Shown here one piece after another: positions 8,969-18,797 of a DNA stretch of 22,330 nucleotides. The notes under the pieces were generated by a model. That model was given only the letters and a program-made list of their open reading frames with translations. It was not told where the DNA came from and ran no database searches. The stretch's first letter is position 1; every line of letters begins with the position of its first letter. The translations under genes and the position numbers were made by a program. Origin of the DNA: Chara braunii. Lineage: Eukaryota; Streptophyta; Charophyceae; Charales; Characeae. The stretch covers positions 834,591 to 856,920 of the forward strand of contig BFEA01000618.1 of the NCBI GenBank assembly GCA_003427395.1, read 5' to 3'.

Positions 8969-10130
8969 TCAGAGATCAACCCCAGGTTTGGTTGTTCCAT
9001 CCTCCGGTTTAGTCGGGATTTTGGCTTCTTTGGGGAGATGAAGAGTGTTCTTCATTGAGTTCCGGCTCGGTCCCTTGCTATTCTTGGCAGACTTAGTGAA
9101 GGTATTAAGCTTTTTGTCGTCATTTACCCAGTTAGACTCATGGGCTAACGAAGAGCAAGATGCCTCACAGTCTTGCTCCTTGTCGTCACCAAGAGAAGAG
9201 TCTTCTGCAAAGGTCTCCTCGTCAACCTCTAGTTGATTGTGCACTGCAAAACAATTGTTGCCTGAAAACCGTTTGCAGCTGGTGGTCTTTTTACCACCCG
9301 ATCCACCTGGGAGGTCTTGTGCCTCTAGTTTGACTAAATCCCTCATGAGGGAAGGCCTATCTATATAGTTCACGAGTTTGAGCCCGAGACGATAAAATAT
9401 AGTAGAGGGAACCATACCTTTAATCACATCCAAGCAAGATTGCACAATCATCTCCTAGTCAGGAGTAGCAAAAAGCTTACTAACGTACCGCTGTGGATGA
9501 TGCATGGTGTACGTTCACTTGCTGTGCTCGAGTTTGTCAAGCTTGACCCTAGCTTTAGTTGCAGCATCTTGGTCAGCATATTCCTTGATTAAGGGTTCCT
9601 CAAGTGTGGCTATCAGCATAGCCTTCAGCCGTTTGTTCAGGTCTATCCTTTTGTAGCCTGATTGTGCAACTTGGTCTTCTAGAAAGCCCTATACGATGGG
9701 TTCCACATTGGCCCCTAGGACCGACGACTGAGTAAATGGGGGTGTCCCCAGCACGTCAAAGTAGGACCGCATAGAGCTGATCCAAGACTCAATATCATCC
9801 TTTCCGTCACACTTAGACGGAATCTGTATCGACTTTCCATCCACGCAGAGAAGGCTGTAACTAGGACCAGCAACTGTTGGGTCCAAACTTGGGGCTGGGC
9901 AGCTCCATAATTCCCTGCGCTGCTACTTACTGCTGCGGCAGGCAATAGTGTGGCTGCACCTACTGCAGGTCCCAAAAGGCTGTTGACCATCCCATGGGAC
10001 ATTGGCCTCCCGCTGATCGGCCAAAACCAACATTTGATGGCGCAGTGGTCTCCGTTCGCCACCAACCTCTTCTCTTACATGAGACTGCAGATTCTTATGC
10101 TGGCTTGGAAAGCTAGATGTTCCTTTCAAT
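8969..10130 (-). pseudogene. Gypsy-1 gag
   Basis: One minus-strand frame reads through 9886 to 8969 with only three in-frame stops (TAG near 9684, TGA near 9520, TAG near 9455) and no frameshift. Segments include DPTVAGPSYSLL, DGKDDIESWISSMRSYFDVL, DLNKRLKAMLIATLEEPL, ATKARVKLDKLEH and SCLDVIKGMVPSTIFYRLGL. The pattern, a capsid-like helical domain followed by a charged low-complexity C-terminal part (DDKEQDCEAS and a K/P-rich tail), is that of a gypsy Gag, which packages element RNA. Upstream, frame changes near 9890 and 10000 lead into A/P-rich and charged segments (LLPAAAVSSSAG; HVREEVGGERR), probably its N terminus. Assignment rests on pattern and position relative to gypsy-1 pol. Confidence 0.65.
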
Positions 10131-10164
10131 GGAAAAGCCACCAATTTGGGTTGCAGCAAGCGCA

Positions 10165-11140
10165 GCCAGCCATAGAGGAGGAGATCAGATTGAGAACCCA
10201 TGAAGCTTGAAAATCCTTTATCAAGGATTATTGGGAGGAAAAAGACCCCGTTGTCAAGGAAGTCATTCGGGGAAGTCCTACCACCAGCTATGGCAGGACC
10301 TGTTTAAAATCTTTTCTGAATTGGATGCTGCCCACAACATACGATGGAAGCAGTGGAGGATATTGGTTCCATCCTGGCAAAGAAAATCCCTTTGCGATTT
10401 CAAAGTCCCCTTCCTCCCGACTAACTTCGTGCTAATACCCGACCACCAGCCTGGTCCTCCCCTGTCTCCCCCGTCCCCTCACAATCAGTCGCGGTCACCG
10501 CCCCCACCTCCCCAAGCCACTACCCCTGCCCCTGCCGCCCCCCCCCACCTTTGCAGCCATCAATTCCCCCCCTTCCCCCTCAACCCCCATGCTGCCACCC
10601 CCTCACCTCCTCCTCCTCCCAGCGGCAGCAGCTCCGGTCAGAAGAAGATATGGGACTCTCCAGATAGGACGGCAGCGGCCGCAATGAGACAGGATGGAGT
10701 ATACTGGTAAGATGGTGACCAAGGACGAGGGAACCCTGGCTTCTGGACGGAGGAATGATGACGGCTGGGGCAGGGGTATCAAATGGTATCAGCAGCCACA
10801 ATATGACATGGCCCAAGTGTGCCCGATACTACAAACGGCCCAAGTTTCAACCTTGGTACTTTCCAGTGCCGTGACAGTAAGAAAGGGAAGATGCTAATTG
10901 CTACACGATCACTTGTCGCTGCCTGGTTCTAGGCTGAAGAGACATTTCCCCCATGAATTCCAAAAGGAACTCTGCAAAATATTTTTCAGGGAAGGGCTGC
11001 AGATTTCTGGAAGACGGCAAGACCAGAGGGAAAAGGGACAAATAGGACAAGAACAAGGGCTAGACATTTCCAGGGATGGGGCTATGTCAGTACTGACGAG
11101 AGATTTCTACTAAAGGAAGGACATCACTCGCAGCCCCAAG
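10165..11140 (+). pseudogene. Possible LINE ORF1 remnant in LINE-2
   Basis: Protein-like segments in changing plus frames. First comes IEEEIRLRTHEA, TGA (10208-10210), then KSFIKDYWEEKDPVVKEVIR, GRTCLKSFLNWMLPTTYDG and FHPGKENPFAI up to a TAA near 10433. A proline-rich tract (10440-10620) follows, then RYYKRPKFQPWYFPVP near 10830 and GWGYVSTDERFLLKEGH near 11075. No CCHC knuckle or known domain was recognised. Position ahead of the LINE 3' end suggests ORF1, the RNA-binding partner of ORF2, but the family is not one I can name. Several stops and shifts make it a pseudogene. Confidence 0.4.
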
Positions 11141-11364
11141 GGAAAAAGTAGCTCTAAAACAGGAAGATTAATGACCATAGCCCCGACACATGGTACCACA
11201 ATGCTGTTTCCAAGGGACACTGGACCCAGTTTCCAGCAGGTGCTGCTCCCCACCAGTAGATGAAGCAGCCCACCAGCCAAGGCCTCAATCCCTGCGGTTC
11301 TCTTACCATCGCCACGATAGTGGACTTGCGAAAGGACTTTTCTCTATTAAAAAAAAAATAAAAA
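10165..11364 (+). mobile_element. LINE-2: remnant with ORF1-like part and family 3' end, no ORF2
   Basis: The right end (11213-11348) matches the last about 135 bases of LINE-1: the hairpin motif, CTCCCCACCA-TAGATGAAGCAGCC, then CCTCAATC and GGTTCTCTTACCA. It is followed by A10-T-A5 (11349-11364). Upstream lies a plus-strand protein-like region but no reverse transcriptase, so ORF2 has been lost or never copied. On its left is the N-terminal end of gypsy-1 gag; on its right gypsy-2 RT/RNase H. Both neighbours are minus strand and truncated here, so LINE-2 sits at a rearranged junction. The left boundary is uncertain by about 50 bases. Confidence 0.65.
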
Positions 11365-11390
11365 GGAAGAAGAAGAAGAAGAAGAAGAAA
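11365..11390. repeat. (GAA)n microsatellite after the LINE-2 A tail
   Basis: GGAAGAAGAAG... run immediately following the A-rich tail, probably grown from the tail by slippage. Confidence 0.9.
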
Positions 11391-11477
11391 ACAGTAAGAG
11401 GGACAAGAATGGACTGATTCACAGCATTAGAAGGACGGTAGGCAGGAGGGAAGATAATTTGGGCTTGCTGCAGCTGG

Positions 11478-12830
11478 TCACTCCGCGTCCCAGCTGAGAG
11501 GCTGGTCCTTCCGTAACAGATTCGTTAGTGGTCTTGCAATCGCGGCAAAGCCCTTAATGAAGCGCCGGTAGTACGACGCCAGCCCCAAGAAGGCTCGAAC
11601 CTGCGTCAGTGACGTGGGAACCGGGGCTTCCTTCACCGCTGCAACTTTTCTCGAGTCTGGCCGCAATCCTCCACGTGTCACGACGTAGCCTAAGAACGAA
11701 ATTTCCGAGAGGAAAAATTCGCTCTTCTCAAGCGCAATCTTGAACCCAGCATCTCTCAATGCGCCCAATGTCCATTCGATGTGTTGCGCGTGCCCGTGAT
11801 AGGTCTCCGAATAGACCAGAATGTCGTCCATGTACACGATCACACAGAAGTTAATCATCCCTTGCGTCAGCCGTGTCTTGTTGACNAAGTTCTGGAACGT
11901 CATGTTCATCGCTCGCTGAATAGTGGCAGGCGCATTGCAAATCCCCATCGGACACCGAACCCACTGCCACGTGCCCTCAAACAACACAAAGGCCGTTTTC
12001 GGCCGATCTTCTTCTCTTACCAGAATATGATGGAAGCCATGCGAAATATCAAACTTGCTGAAATAATTAGCGCACCCAATCGCATCCAATAAATCATCAA
12101 TCCGAGGGAGGGGATACACATCTTTGATCGTGATTTCATTCAGCTTGCGATAATCAATGCAAATGCGAATCGCCCCATTTTTCTTCGGTACTAATACTAC
12201 GGGAAAGGACCAGGGTCCGGTAGCGGGTTCAATCCAACCGCTGGCTTCGAACTCCCGAATTCGTTCGAGAGCCTTTTTGCGTTCAATCAGGGAATATCGA
12301 TAAGGTTTGCAATGAATCGGGAAGTGATTTCCTGTCTGAATTTCGTGTTGGATTACCAACGACAACCCAATGTCAGTGTCTGACACACTAATCGCTCCTT
12401 GATATTCCGTTAGAATATCCGCAATCACCCGGTGGATTTCATCTGGTACGTACTGTGGAACGTGCAGTTTGAAAAGTTGATCCCAGATCTGAACGTCAAG
12501 TTGTTTCGTGCTTGCTTGTTTTGGCAAATCGGGTGGGGGCGCCGAGACGAATGAATGGTCCGATCGCCAGGAGAACACCGTGGCCATCATCTGGGCATCT
12601 TCTTCCCGGATGGCCACGTGTCCTTCCGGGGTAATCCCGTCACAAACATCCTGCCATGGCACTTCCTTAGTTGCGATCTTTATCCCCAGTCCGTCTGTTT
12701 CTGCTTCGAAACGCCCAGGGGGTTCCAAAGAACTTGCTTCCGCCCCCAAGCATAACAATCTCACTTCTTTAGCAGATGTTAATAAGGATTTGGGTAGATC
12801 CGTAATGTCACAGTAATGCTTCTTGTCGTT
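11478..12830 (-). pseudogene. Gypsy-2 reverse transcriptase
   Basis: Long minus-strand open frame (428 codons from the ATG at 12764, and protein-like upstream to the TAG at 12831-12833). It holds the lead-in GWIEPATGPWSFPVVLVPKK, then RICIDYRKLN, VYPLPRIDDLLD, the first catalytic aspartate in FDISHGFHH (residue about 239 from the ATG), CPMGICNAPATIQRAM, the catalytic YMDDILVY (residues 311-314; 11823-11834), and LGYVVTRGGLRPD. It ends with the connection FLGLASYYRRFIKGF and RNase H start LSWDAE. It stops at 11478, where a shifted frame may run a little further (DQLQQAQ) before the LINE-2 boundary. One N at 11886 leaves one residue unknown. RT would copy element RNA to DNA; this core looks intact but lacks most of RNase H. 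Confidence 0.92.
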
Positions 12831-13679
12831 CTACCGGGCGAGGAGAGGGGTGATTCCTTCGTACAGGGTTTGAGGGGGTTCCAAAGAATCGATCATCCTC
12901 GAAATCTGTACGAGGGGCTCACCCAAGATCATTGCCTTGGTCCTTTGAATTTTTCGGCTGGTCAGTTGCATCGTTCTCGCTATTGTTTTGGGCGGTGGGT
13001 AGTAAACGCGTTGTCGTACCAATTTTAAGATCTCCGGATCATCTTCGTCACTGCGTTCCGCATCATCAGTTGATGACTTTCCCTCTGCGGGTTCATCCCA
13101 GGAGATCATGCGGAGCGTCCCTGCCATCATCGACGAAACCCGCAAAACCACGTTAATAGTAGTGCGAAGGGTCAATCGCATGGGCACAGCGTAGGGTTTT
13201 CCTCCGGTATTTCGGAGGACGATCGACCGTCGTTCGAAGTCCAGGTTTGCTCGTAACGCCACAAGAGCGGGAAGTCCGAAAAGAACGTCGTATGTATTAA
13301 CATCTAGTACTACGACATCCCCAAGCGCGTGTACTTTTCCTAATCGGAAGGCGACATTGGTCATTCTCCCCACAGTTTTAATATTTTCCTCATCTGCCGA
13401 AACGAGCTAATCTTTCTCGGTGAGCATGATCAGATCGTTTTTCCTGCCTGCCCTTTCAACCACTCTCAGTGAAATAGCCAACACGGCTGCTCCCGAGTCT
13501 ATAATTGCGTTGTAAGGAATTCCCCAAATTTCTATATCGCACTCTGCGGATTTCCACGGAATTGGTTTAATCCGTAGGAAATGATCGTCTTTTTGAATTA
13601 ATCCTATCCGTATCGGATCTGGAGTGCTTGTTGGGTTTTCTTCCAGCGCGGGGCCTTTGACTTTTACGTTCGGTGCTCA
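12831..13679 (-). pseudogene. Gypsy-2 aspartic protease and linker
   Basis: Same minus frame as the RT. The retropepsin active site is clear: NAIIDSGAAVLAIS, with the catalytic aspartate codon at 13497-13499. VLDVNTYDVLFGLPAL follows about 60 codons later and matches the second conserved protease segment that leads into a hydrophobic strand. A charged linker (SSTDDAERSDEDDPE) joins to RT. In-frame stops interrupt it at about 13409 (TAG) and 12831-12833 (TAG). It would cleave the Gag-Pol polyprotein. The segment is otherwise without frameshift, so the damage is slight. Confidence 0.82.
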
Positions 13680-15147
13680 GGCGAGGGCGAATCGCTTTCG
13701 ATTCGCTTTGCAATGCTGTAACATTCGCTCGTTGGCTTGCTCGGAGATCGAGAGTAGATGAATGATCGGAAGGGGAATCCGATGATCCAAGGCTCGGACG
13801 ATGTTTAATACATCGATCTCTCCTGTGACGAAGGTGGGTCCTCCTAACTCCATTTCTCCTAGGGACGGTCGCCACTCCGCCACCTCTTTTGGTTATGGCG
13901 CTGGTCTGATTGTTCAGATCATTCCAAGCCCAGGATATCCCAGCGACACATACTGATCTAGCGGGATTAGTTCGGCGGCCTCTTCCGTGGTGGCCAGGGC
14001 ACTTCCCCCACCTTCTACTTCTTCCATCAGGGCTCCGACTCGTCCAGGTCCGTTGGCGATGGGAGCCGCAGCCATAGGTGCGNCCCCAATTCGNTGTTGC
14101 GGGGGTCGGTGGGGGCAATCACGGGCTAGATGTCCTGGCTGATGACAGGCATAACAGACATTCAGATTATTTGCGACTCCTCCGAGCGCAGGGGCCGGGG
14201 TTAATCCTTGCTGCATCGGAGGGGCGCGTACCGCAATGGGTCGCATGTTCCTCATCATGGCTTCCAGCCGAGCATTGTGCTCTCGCTGCTCCTTTTTGCT
14301 TTCTTGGATCAAACTAATCAAGGTTTTGGTTAGTTCGAAAATGGCCGCTGATTCGTTTGTTCGTGCGGGAGCCTCAGCTAGTGGCGGTGGTAACGCCCTG
14401 ATGGGCGGGGGCATCATAGGAGCAGAGAGTCTCGCTTAGGATTACTCGTTTGGGGCCTATCTGTTCCATATAGGTGACCGGTCCTGATACAAATCCCATG
14501 TTTTCAAATTTGTTCTGCAAGGCAGCCAGCTCTGCTTTCACTCATGCGAGCTCGGTCGAATCTCCGTCTCTAGGGCAGTCTTCTCCTTCCAGAAAGTTCG
14601 CCGCGAACTTCCGTTCCATTTCTTCCGCAGCAGCCATAATTTGTTGTAGCGTATGAGTGATGGGGGGAAATTGCTTTCACAACTTCGCCCTTATTGTTCG
14701 ACTGCGGAGTCCGTCAATGAACAGATCTCTCCCTACTTGCTCACCTCGCTCAGTTTTTACGAACATCCTGTAGAACCGGTTTCGATATTCTGCAACGGAT
14801 TCGAGCGATTTTTGCACTCGGTCCTTGATCATGTACAATGCTTGCTCAGGGTGAATATAATCAAATCGGTTCATGAAATCCCGTTCGAAGGTAGGGAGAT
14901 CCACCCATACATAGGTACTATACCAATGATGAGCGTCTCCTCCCGTTCGAGCCGGAATGTTGATCTGTGCTTCGTGATCATCATACTGCTGTGCTCTAAG
15001 CGTGGCCAGCCATGCTCCTGCGAGATGGTGCGTCGGATCAAATAGATAGAAATCTGGTGGCGACATGGGAGCTCGTGCACGTGGGGCAGGTTGATTAGGT
15101 GGATTAGCATTTTGTTGCGGAACCGGATTTTGCACATTGGCAACCAT
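13677..15147 (-). pseudogene. Gypsy-2 gag with zinc knuckle
   Basis: 14677-15147 carries a capsid-like domain (DFYLFDPTHHLAGAWLATLR, then LPTFERDFMNRFDYIHPEQAL and a helix-rich part to DLFIDGLRSRT). The ATG at 15147 lies about 140 bases after the primer site, so it is a sensible start. After a frame change near 14640 and a stop, 13914-14417 continues with a charged helix (ESKKEQREHNARLEAMMRNM) and a perfect CCHC zinc knuckle, CYACHQPGHLARDC (14115-14156). This is the nucleic-acid-binding motif of Gag. Stops TGA 13914-13916, TAA 13893-13895 and TGA 13677-13679 separate it from the protease in the same frame. Ns at 14083 and 14094 hide two residues. Confidence 0.85.
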
Positions 15148-15288
15148 ATTGGTTGCTCGCCGGTTAGCCGATCTGCTTCTGGTGACGATAGGGTCGCGTC
15201 TATGCGCGTTCCGAGGGCGAGGTCGCCCACGGTTAGCCAGGTCGCCAAATTAACGTGCTATCAATCCTAAGACCCTAGCCACGTGTCG

Positions 15289-15301
15289 GGCTCCGATACC
15301 A
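15289..15301 (-). other. Primer binding site of gypsy-2
   Basis: The minus strand reads TGGTATCGGAGCC, one base different from the TGGTATCAGAGCC complementary to the 3' end of plant initiator tRNA-Met. It lies between gag and the long non-coding stretch taken as the LTR, exactly where minus-strand DNA synthesis would be primed. The match continues only as CCGACAC, not as the usual iMet T-arm complement. Confidence 0.75.
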
Positions 15302-15324
15302 ACCTCACGCCCAGCGCGACTTCC

Positions 15325-17640
15325 TGATCGGAGTGGGGTATGGGCCTGGAAGTGCGAAAAGGGGTGTGCCAAGGATTTTTGGGAAAGTGGGGGAGTCTTA
15401 AGGGTATGAATGCAATTAGGCGAATAAGGGGCGCGTGCGCAAGGGACTCATGGTCCGATGGGGCCGGGGCACTGTGGGCGACGGTTTACGGGGAAATCCC
15501 TCCGCGGTGGAGGCGGTCCCGAAAAGTTAGGCCGTCGGGGGCCGCCACGTGGCGCAGGCCGCCGCGTACCTGGGTTGGGCCTTCGGAATTCCGGAGTTCT
15601 CTGTTCGCCGCTATGTCGACAATTCACACAAAACGTATTGGGCCAATAGGGGGCTATGGCCGGCCACGGAATGACGTTGAGTTGATGATACGGGAGAAGA
15701 AGGCGGAAAGGAGGGAAACTGGTGGTGATGACAATAAATCCCGGGTGGGTGAAGTAGTAGGTGTGGTCGGGGGAAGGGAAATCAGAGCACCGAGGGTTGC
15801 TAGAGGTGGCGCAGTGGAACTCCCGCGAACATAGTCGATTCTCCGTGTGACAGGGGTATCGTGTTCGTATGAGCTCGTTTATCAAAGGGGTGAAATAGTC
15901 CGGGTCGTAGGATGAATCTGAGCTCCAAGATCGCGTCATGGTACCATCGTCGATGGGATAGCTCGGGTCGAGATATCGTTACCGCGTACGAGCACGTGAA
16001 GTGTGCTTGTACGGGATGACGGTTCCGCCGCGAGTCTTTTTGGGTGAGCGAATCGCCGCACGGGAACGCGTGTAAGGGCGCGACTCAGATCACGTTTACA
16101 CGTGTTCTCGCGCGGTGTTCGCAGGGCCCGACTTCGGATCGTCTAATCGCTTCGTAAGTTTCGATTATGCAAGATGCAACCATAGCACAACTTCATCGTG
16201 AGATAAGCAAAAACGAGAACAGAATCGTTATCGGGGCGAGATTCTTATCCCCTCTACAACGGCATCAGGTGCGGGCAAAGATTCGACATAAACATAAAGC
16301 AAGGACAGGGATTCTCAGCAAAAAGAAAGATAGACAAACAGGCATAACGTCCACACATCTATACATCCATACATTCGATAATCATACACATAATGCCAGC
16401 GGGACGGACATAGCAAAGACAAGTGTGAGCAAAAACGCAAGCCCATATTTCAGAAAGCCGAAACGAAAATAAGAATGGGCGAAACCGCCCGGAGCCGCAA
16501 CCAAAATGTATGTACACAGATGAAGAGGGGGAAGAGACAAAGAAACAGCAAATCCGCGTCCATCGACCTCAACTCTCTCCTTCTCTCTCTTTCTCCTCCG
16601 ATGCGGACTGTCCGTCGTCACGCACCAACCCATGAAGCTGTCACGCCGCTTAGTCCTCCCACACCCGTCGGATTCGCCCGTGCCCACAGTCCGTCGTGGC
16701 CCACGTCAATCCCGCGCGTTCGGCACCATTCCGTCGGGTCGCCCAACTCCCACTCACCTCTTACTTCGCTTGTGTGCCGACCCTTCCTGATCGTGCAACC
16801 CCGAGCTTCCAACAACGGGTTAAGAGAGCTGACTAATCGCACAGCCAAAATTTATAGCGTGCATGCATGCGCGAAGAACACGGAATTACCAAGACTTAGA
16901 GTGAAGATTAGAGAGGGAGCGCCTGCGTTCTGCATGATCGGGCTGCGGCGTGGAGGACGTAACCCTTCTCCACTCATCGATCCGAGCATGCAAGCCGCGG
17001 CCTACGAAAATTTCATCAAAAGAAAGAGAGGGAGGGCGGGAGAGACAAGGTGCAAGAAGAAAGATACAGTTACAATGGCGCCCGCCCAAAATTTGAGTCA
17101 CACACACGATTAAGGGCGCCCACTAATCAGAGTACCGTTGCAGCCGCGTGAAGAAGCGCGTAGACAAAAGGCGCCGCGCGGCAGAAAAAGTCCTAATTAC
17201 TAAATTCCTTAATTCCTATCTAATGCGAAAAAGCAAAAAGCATAAATCCAGAAGGAAAGTCCAAAATTCCGAGAGCCATCGGGAGGGGGGGGGGCTCGAC
17301 AGAATTCGAAAAAGACTCAAAGGAAAAATTCAAAAGAACGAAGCAATTTCCCGCGCGATGTCCGCGCCCAAAAGATCAAAACCGAAACGAAAGAAACAAC
17401 GTCAACATTTATTAATCCCGCGCGTGGTGGCGCGCCAGACACCTGTCCGACCAATCACTCAACCGGCCGTCCCAGGACACACCCAGCTCCGAACGCAGTC
17501 TTTCGACAAGAAGCGACGAAAAAGATGAAAAAGCAGGGGTACTGATGCAATTTTTCCACCGATCCCGATTTCCCGTAGTTGGCCCAATCTTCCCAGCTTA
17601 GGACCCCTCGTTGCAACCGCGCAGAAAATCGCGCGTTACA
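15325..17640 (-). repeat. Putative long 5' LTR of gypsy-2
   Basis: About 2.3 kb without a convincing gene, bounded by the primer site and by LINE-3. Its minus-strand start at 17640 is TGTAACGCGCG, a typical LTR opening, and LINE coding sequence begins on the very next base of the other side, which fits a precise insertion edge. The inner end is less sure: the nearest CA end on minus is ...CTCCGATCA at 15325, 23 bases before the primer site. A minus-strand TATA box (TATAAATT, 16849-16856) could be the promoter. There is no second LTR to align, so the limits are inference. Small open frames inside (for example the basic one at 17148-17528) are not supported as genes. Confidence 0.5.
16849..16856 (-). 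promoter_or_regulatory. TATA box in the putative LTR
   Basis: TATAAATT on the minus strand, about 790 bases into the putative LTR, followed at a normal distance by a mixed-base region. It would start transcription towards gag. Confidence 0.35.
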
Positions 17641-18797
17641 GAAAGTGGTTCGTCACACGATCACTCCGATACTGTTTGTTCTTGTCATGGTGGCATTGGC
17701 AGCCTTGATCAGAGGGAACCCCAAAATAGAACGTATAGAAATCCTTAATATTCCCCCACATCTGATTCCGGTTGCATCGTTGTTTGCAGATGACTTGACC
17801 ATACTAATAAAAGCAGCACTGGCTAGCCTGTTTGCACTGGCAGAGACATGAAAGTTAATCGGGGAACTAAGACTGAAAGGTGGTGGCTACACCCACGAGG
17901 GGAGGAACCTCGACAGACACCGCTCGTAAACTGGAAGTCGAAGCGAGTATCGCTTCTTAGGAGTGAGGCTCACAGCACTTAGCCCGCCAAAGGACCATGG
18001 AGAAGTGCTGGTGAAAACGGTGATTAGATGCACGTGTAAACAGGACGGCCTCCACACCTCGTTGGTGGGAAGGGCACTCGCGATAAACAATGCTATTCTG
18101 GCCGCAATGTGGTATAAGACAGCCTTTTGGCAAATACCCGAGGCCCAAGTGAAAGAAATGAAATCAGAAGTAGCCACCACCTTCCTTTGGAGAAACAATC
18201 ATGAACAAGAAAGGTGCATAAAAAGAGTGAGCTGGAACCATGTGGCACAACCGAAAAAGGTGGGGGGCTTATGAATTATCGATTGGATAAAGGCACTGAT
18301 CTTCAAGTCTATTACAAGGCTGCTGATGGCAACAGACATCCCTTGGCTTCTCTTTGTTCTCATCCAGATTGGCCACCTAGCCCCCCCATTCCCCCCATCC
18401 CCCTCATTCCCCTCATCCCCCCCATTCCCCCCTTCCCCCCCATCCCCCCCATCCCCCCAGGATAACCTCGTCCACCCATTGGCATGGTTCACCAACTCTT
18501 TTTGGACCATTCCCAGTCCACCAAGGCAACGGAGGGACAACACCTCTGCTTCAAGAGCAGACAACGGGGTCACTTATGGATGGACCCCAATTGTCCGAAG
18601 AATTTAGAAACGACCAGACCCAAACTACTGAAACAAATGGGCCTGGCTGAAGCAGAAGGTGAATGGGGGTTCTGGTATGTATGAAGTCCTGAGTATATTG
18701 GCCAGGTCTTCAACGACAACCTTCCTTGCCCGGACTGGGTCTAGGCTTTGGAAGGAGAGCCAACTCCAAGGCCTGACACATCTCTTTTTGCATGGAT
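17641..18797 (+). pseudogene. LINE-3: fragment of LINE ORF2 (RT)
   Basis: Plus-strand RT fragment of the LINE-1 family. 17645-17848 reads VVRHTITPILFVLVM and VASLFADDLTIL, with the catalytic FADD at 17783-17794. A frame change leads to 17963-18270 (ALAINNAILAAMWYKTAFW, then FLWRNN and VSWNHVAQPKKVGG). These parallel LINE-1 segments ALTINNVILATLWYKAILW and FLWRGDNN/VAWDSVIQPKNRGG. Further traces follow (DWIKALIFKSITRLLMATDI), then a C-rich simple repeat and weaker coding traces to about 18797. The left edge coincides with the gypsy-2 LTR end. The copy is broken by stops, shifts and loss of both ends. Confidence 0.82.
18381..18459. repeat. C-rich simple repeat (CCCCCCATY)n
   Basis: About nine irregular units of CCCCCCATT/CCCCCCATC inside LINE-3, where LINE-1 has normal coding sequence at the matching place. 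It is a later local expansion. Confidence 0.9.

Larger units (their letters stand above)
11400..17640 (-). mobile_element. Gypsy-2: Ty3/gypsy retrotransposon, truncated after RT
   Basis: In minus orientation: putative 5' LTR (about 15325-17640), primer binding site (15289-15301), gag (13914-15147), protease (active site at 13497), RT (YMDD at 11823-11834) and the first residues of RNase H. The element breaks at about 11400-11478 next to the LINE-2 tail, so the rest of RNase H, integrase and 3' LTR are missing. It is better preserved than gypsy-1: from 14417 down to 11478 one frame is kept, broken only by stops. It differs from gypsy-1 (YMDD against YLDD, a canonical CCHC knuckle, different gag), so it is a separate lineage. 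Confidence 0.85.

Noticed and set aside
10207-10710. Plus-strand open frame ending in a proline-rich domain, possibly a host gene
   Set aside because: The protein-like part before the proline-rich tract is in a different frame from this one; the P-rich stretch is simple-sequence bias.
12220-12240. GGTTCAATCC resembling a tRNA T-arm
   Set aside because: It lies within the gypsy-2 RT coding frame; no acceptor stem or anticodon arm is found around it.
17148-17528. Lysine/arginine-rich small protein
   Set aside because: Composition bias in the putative LTR, no conserved motif, and starts and ends without signals.
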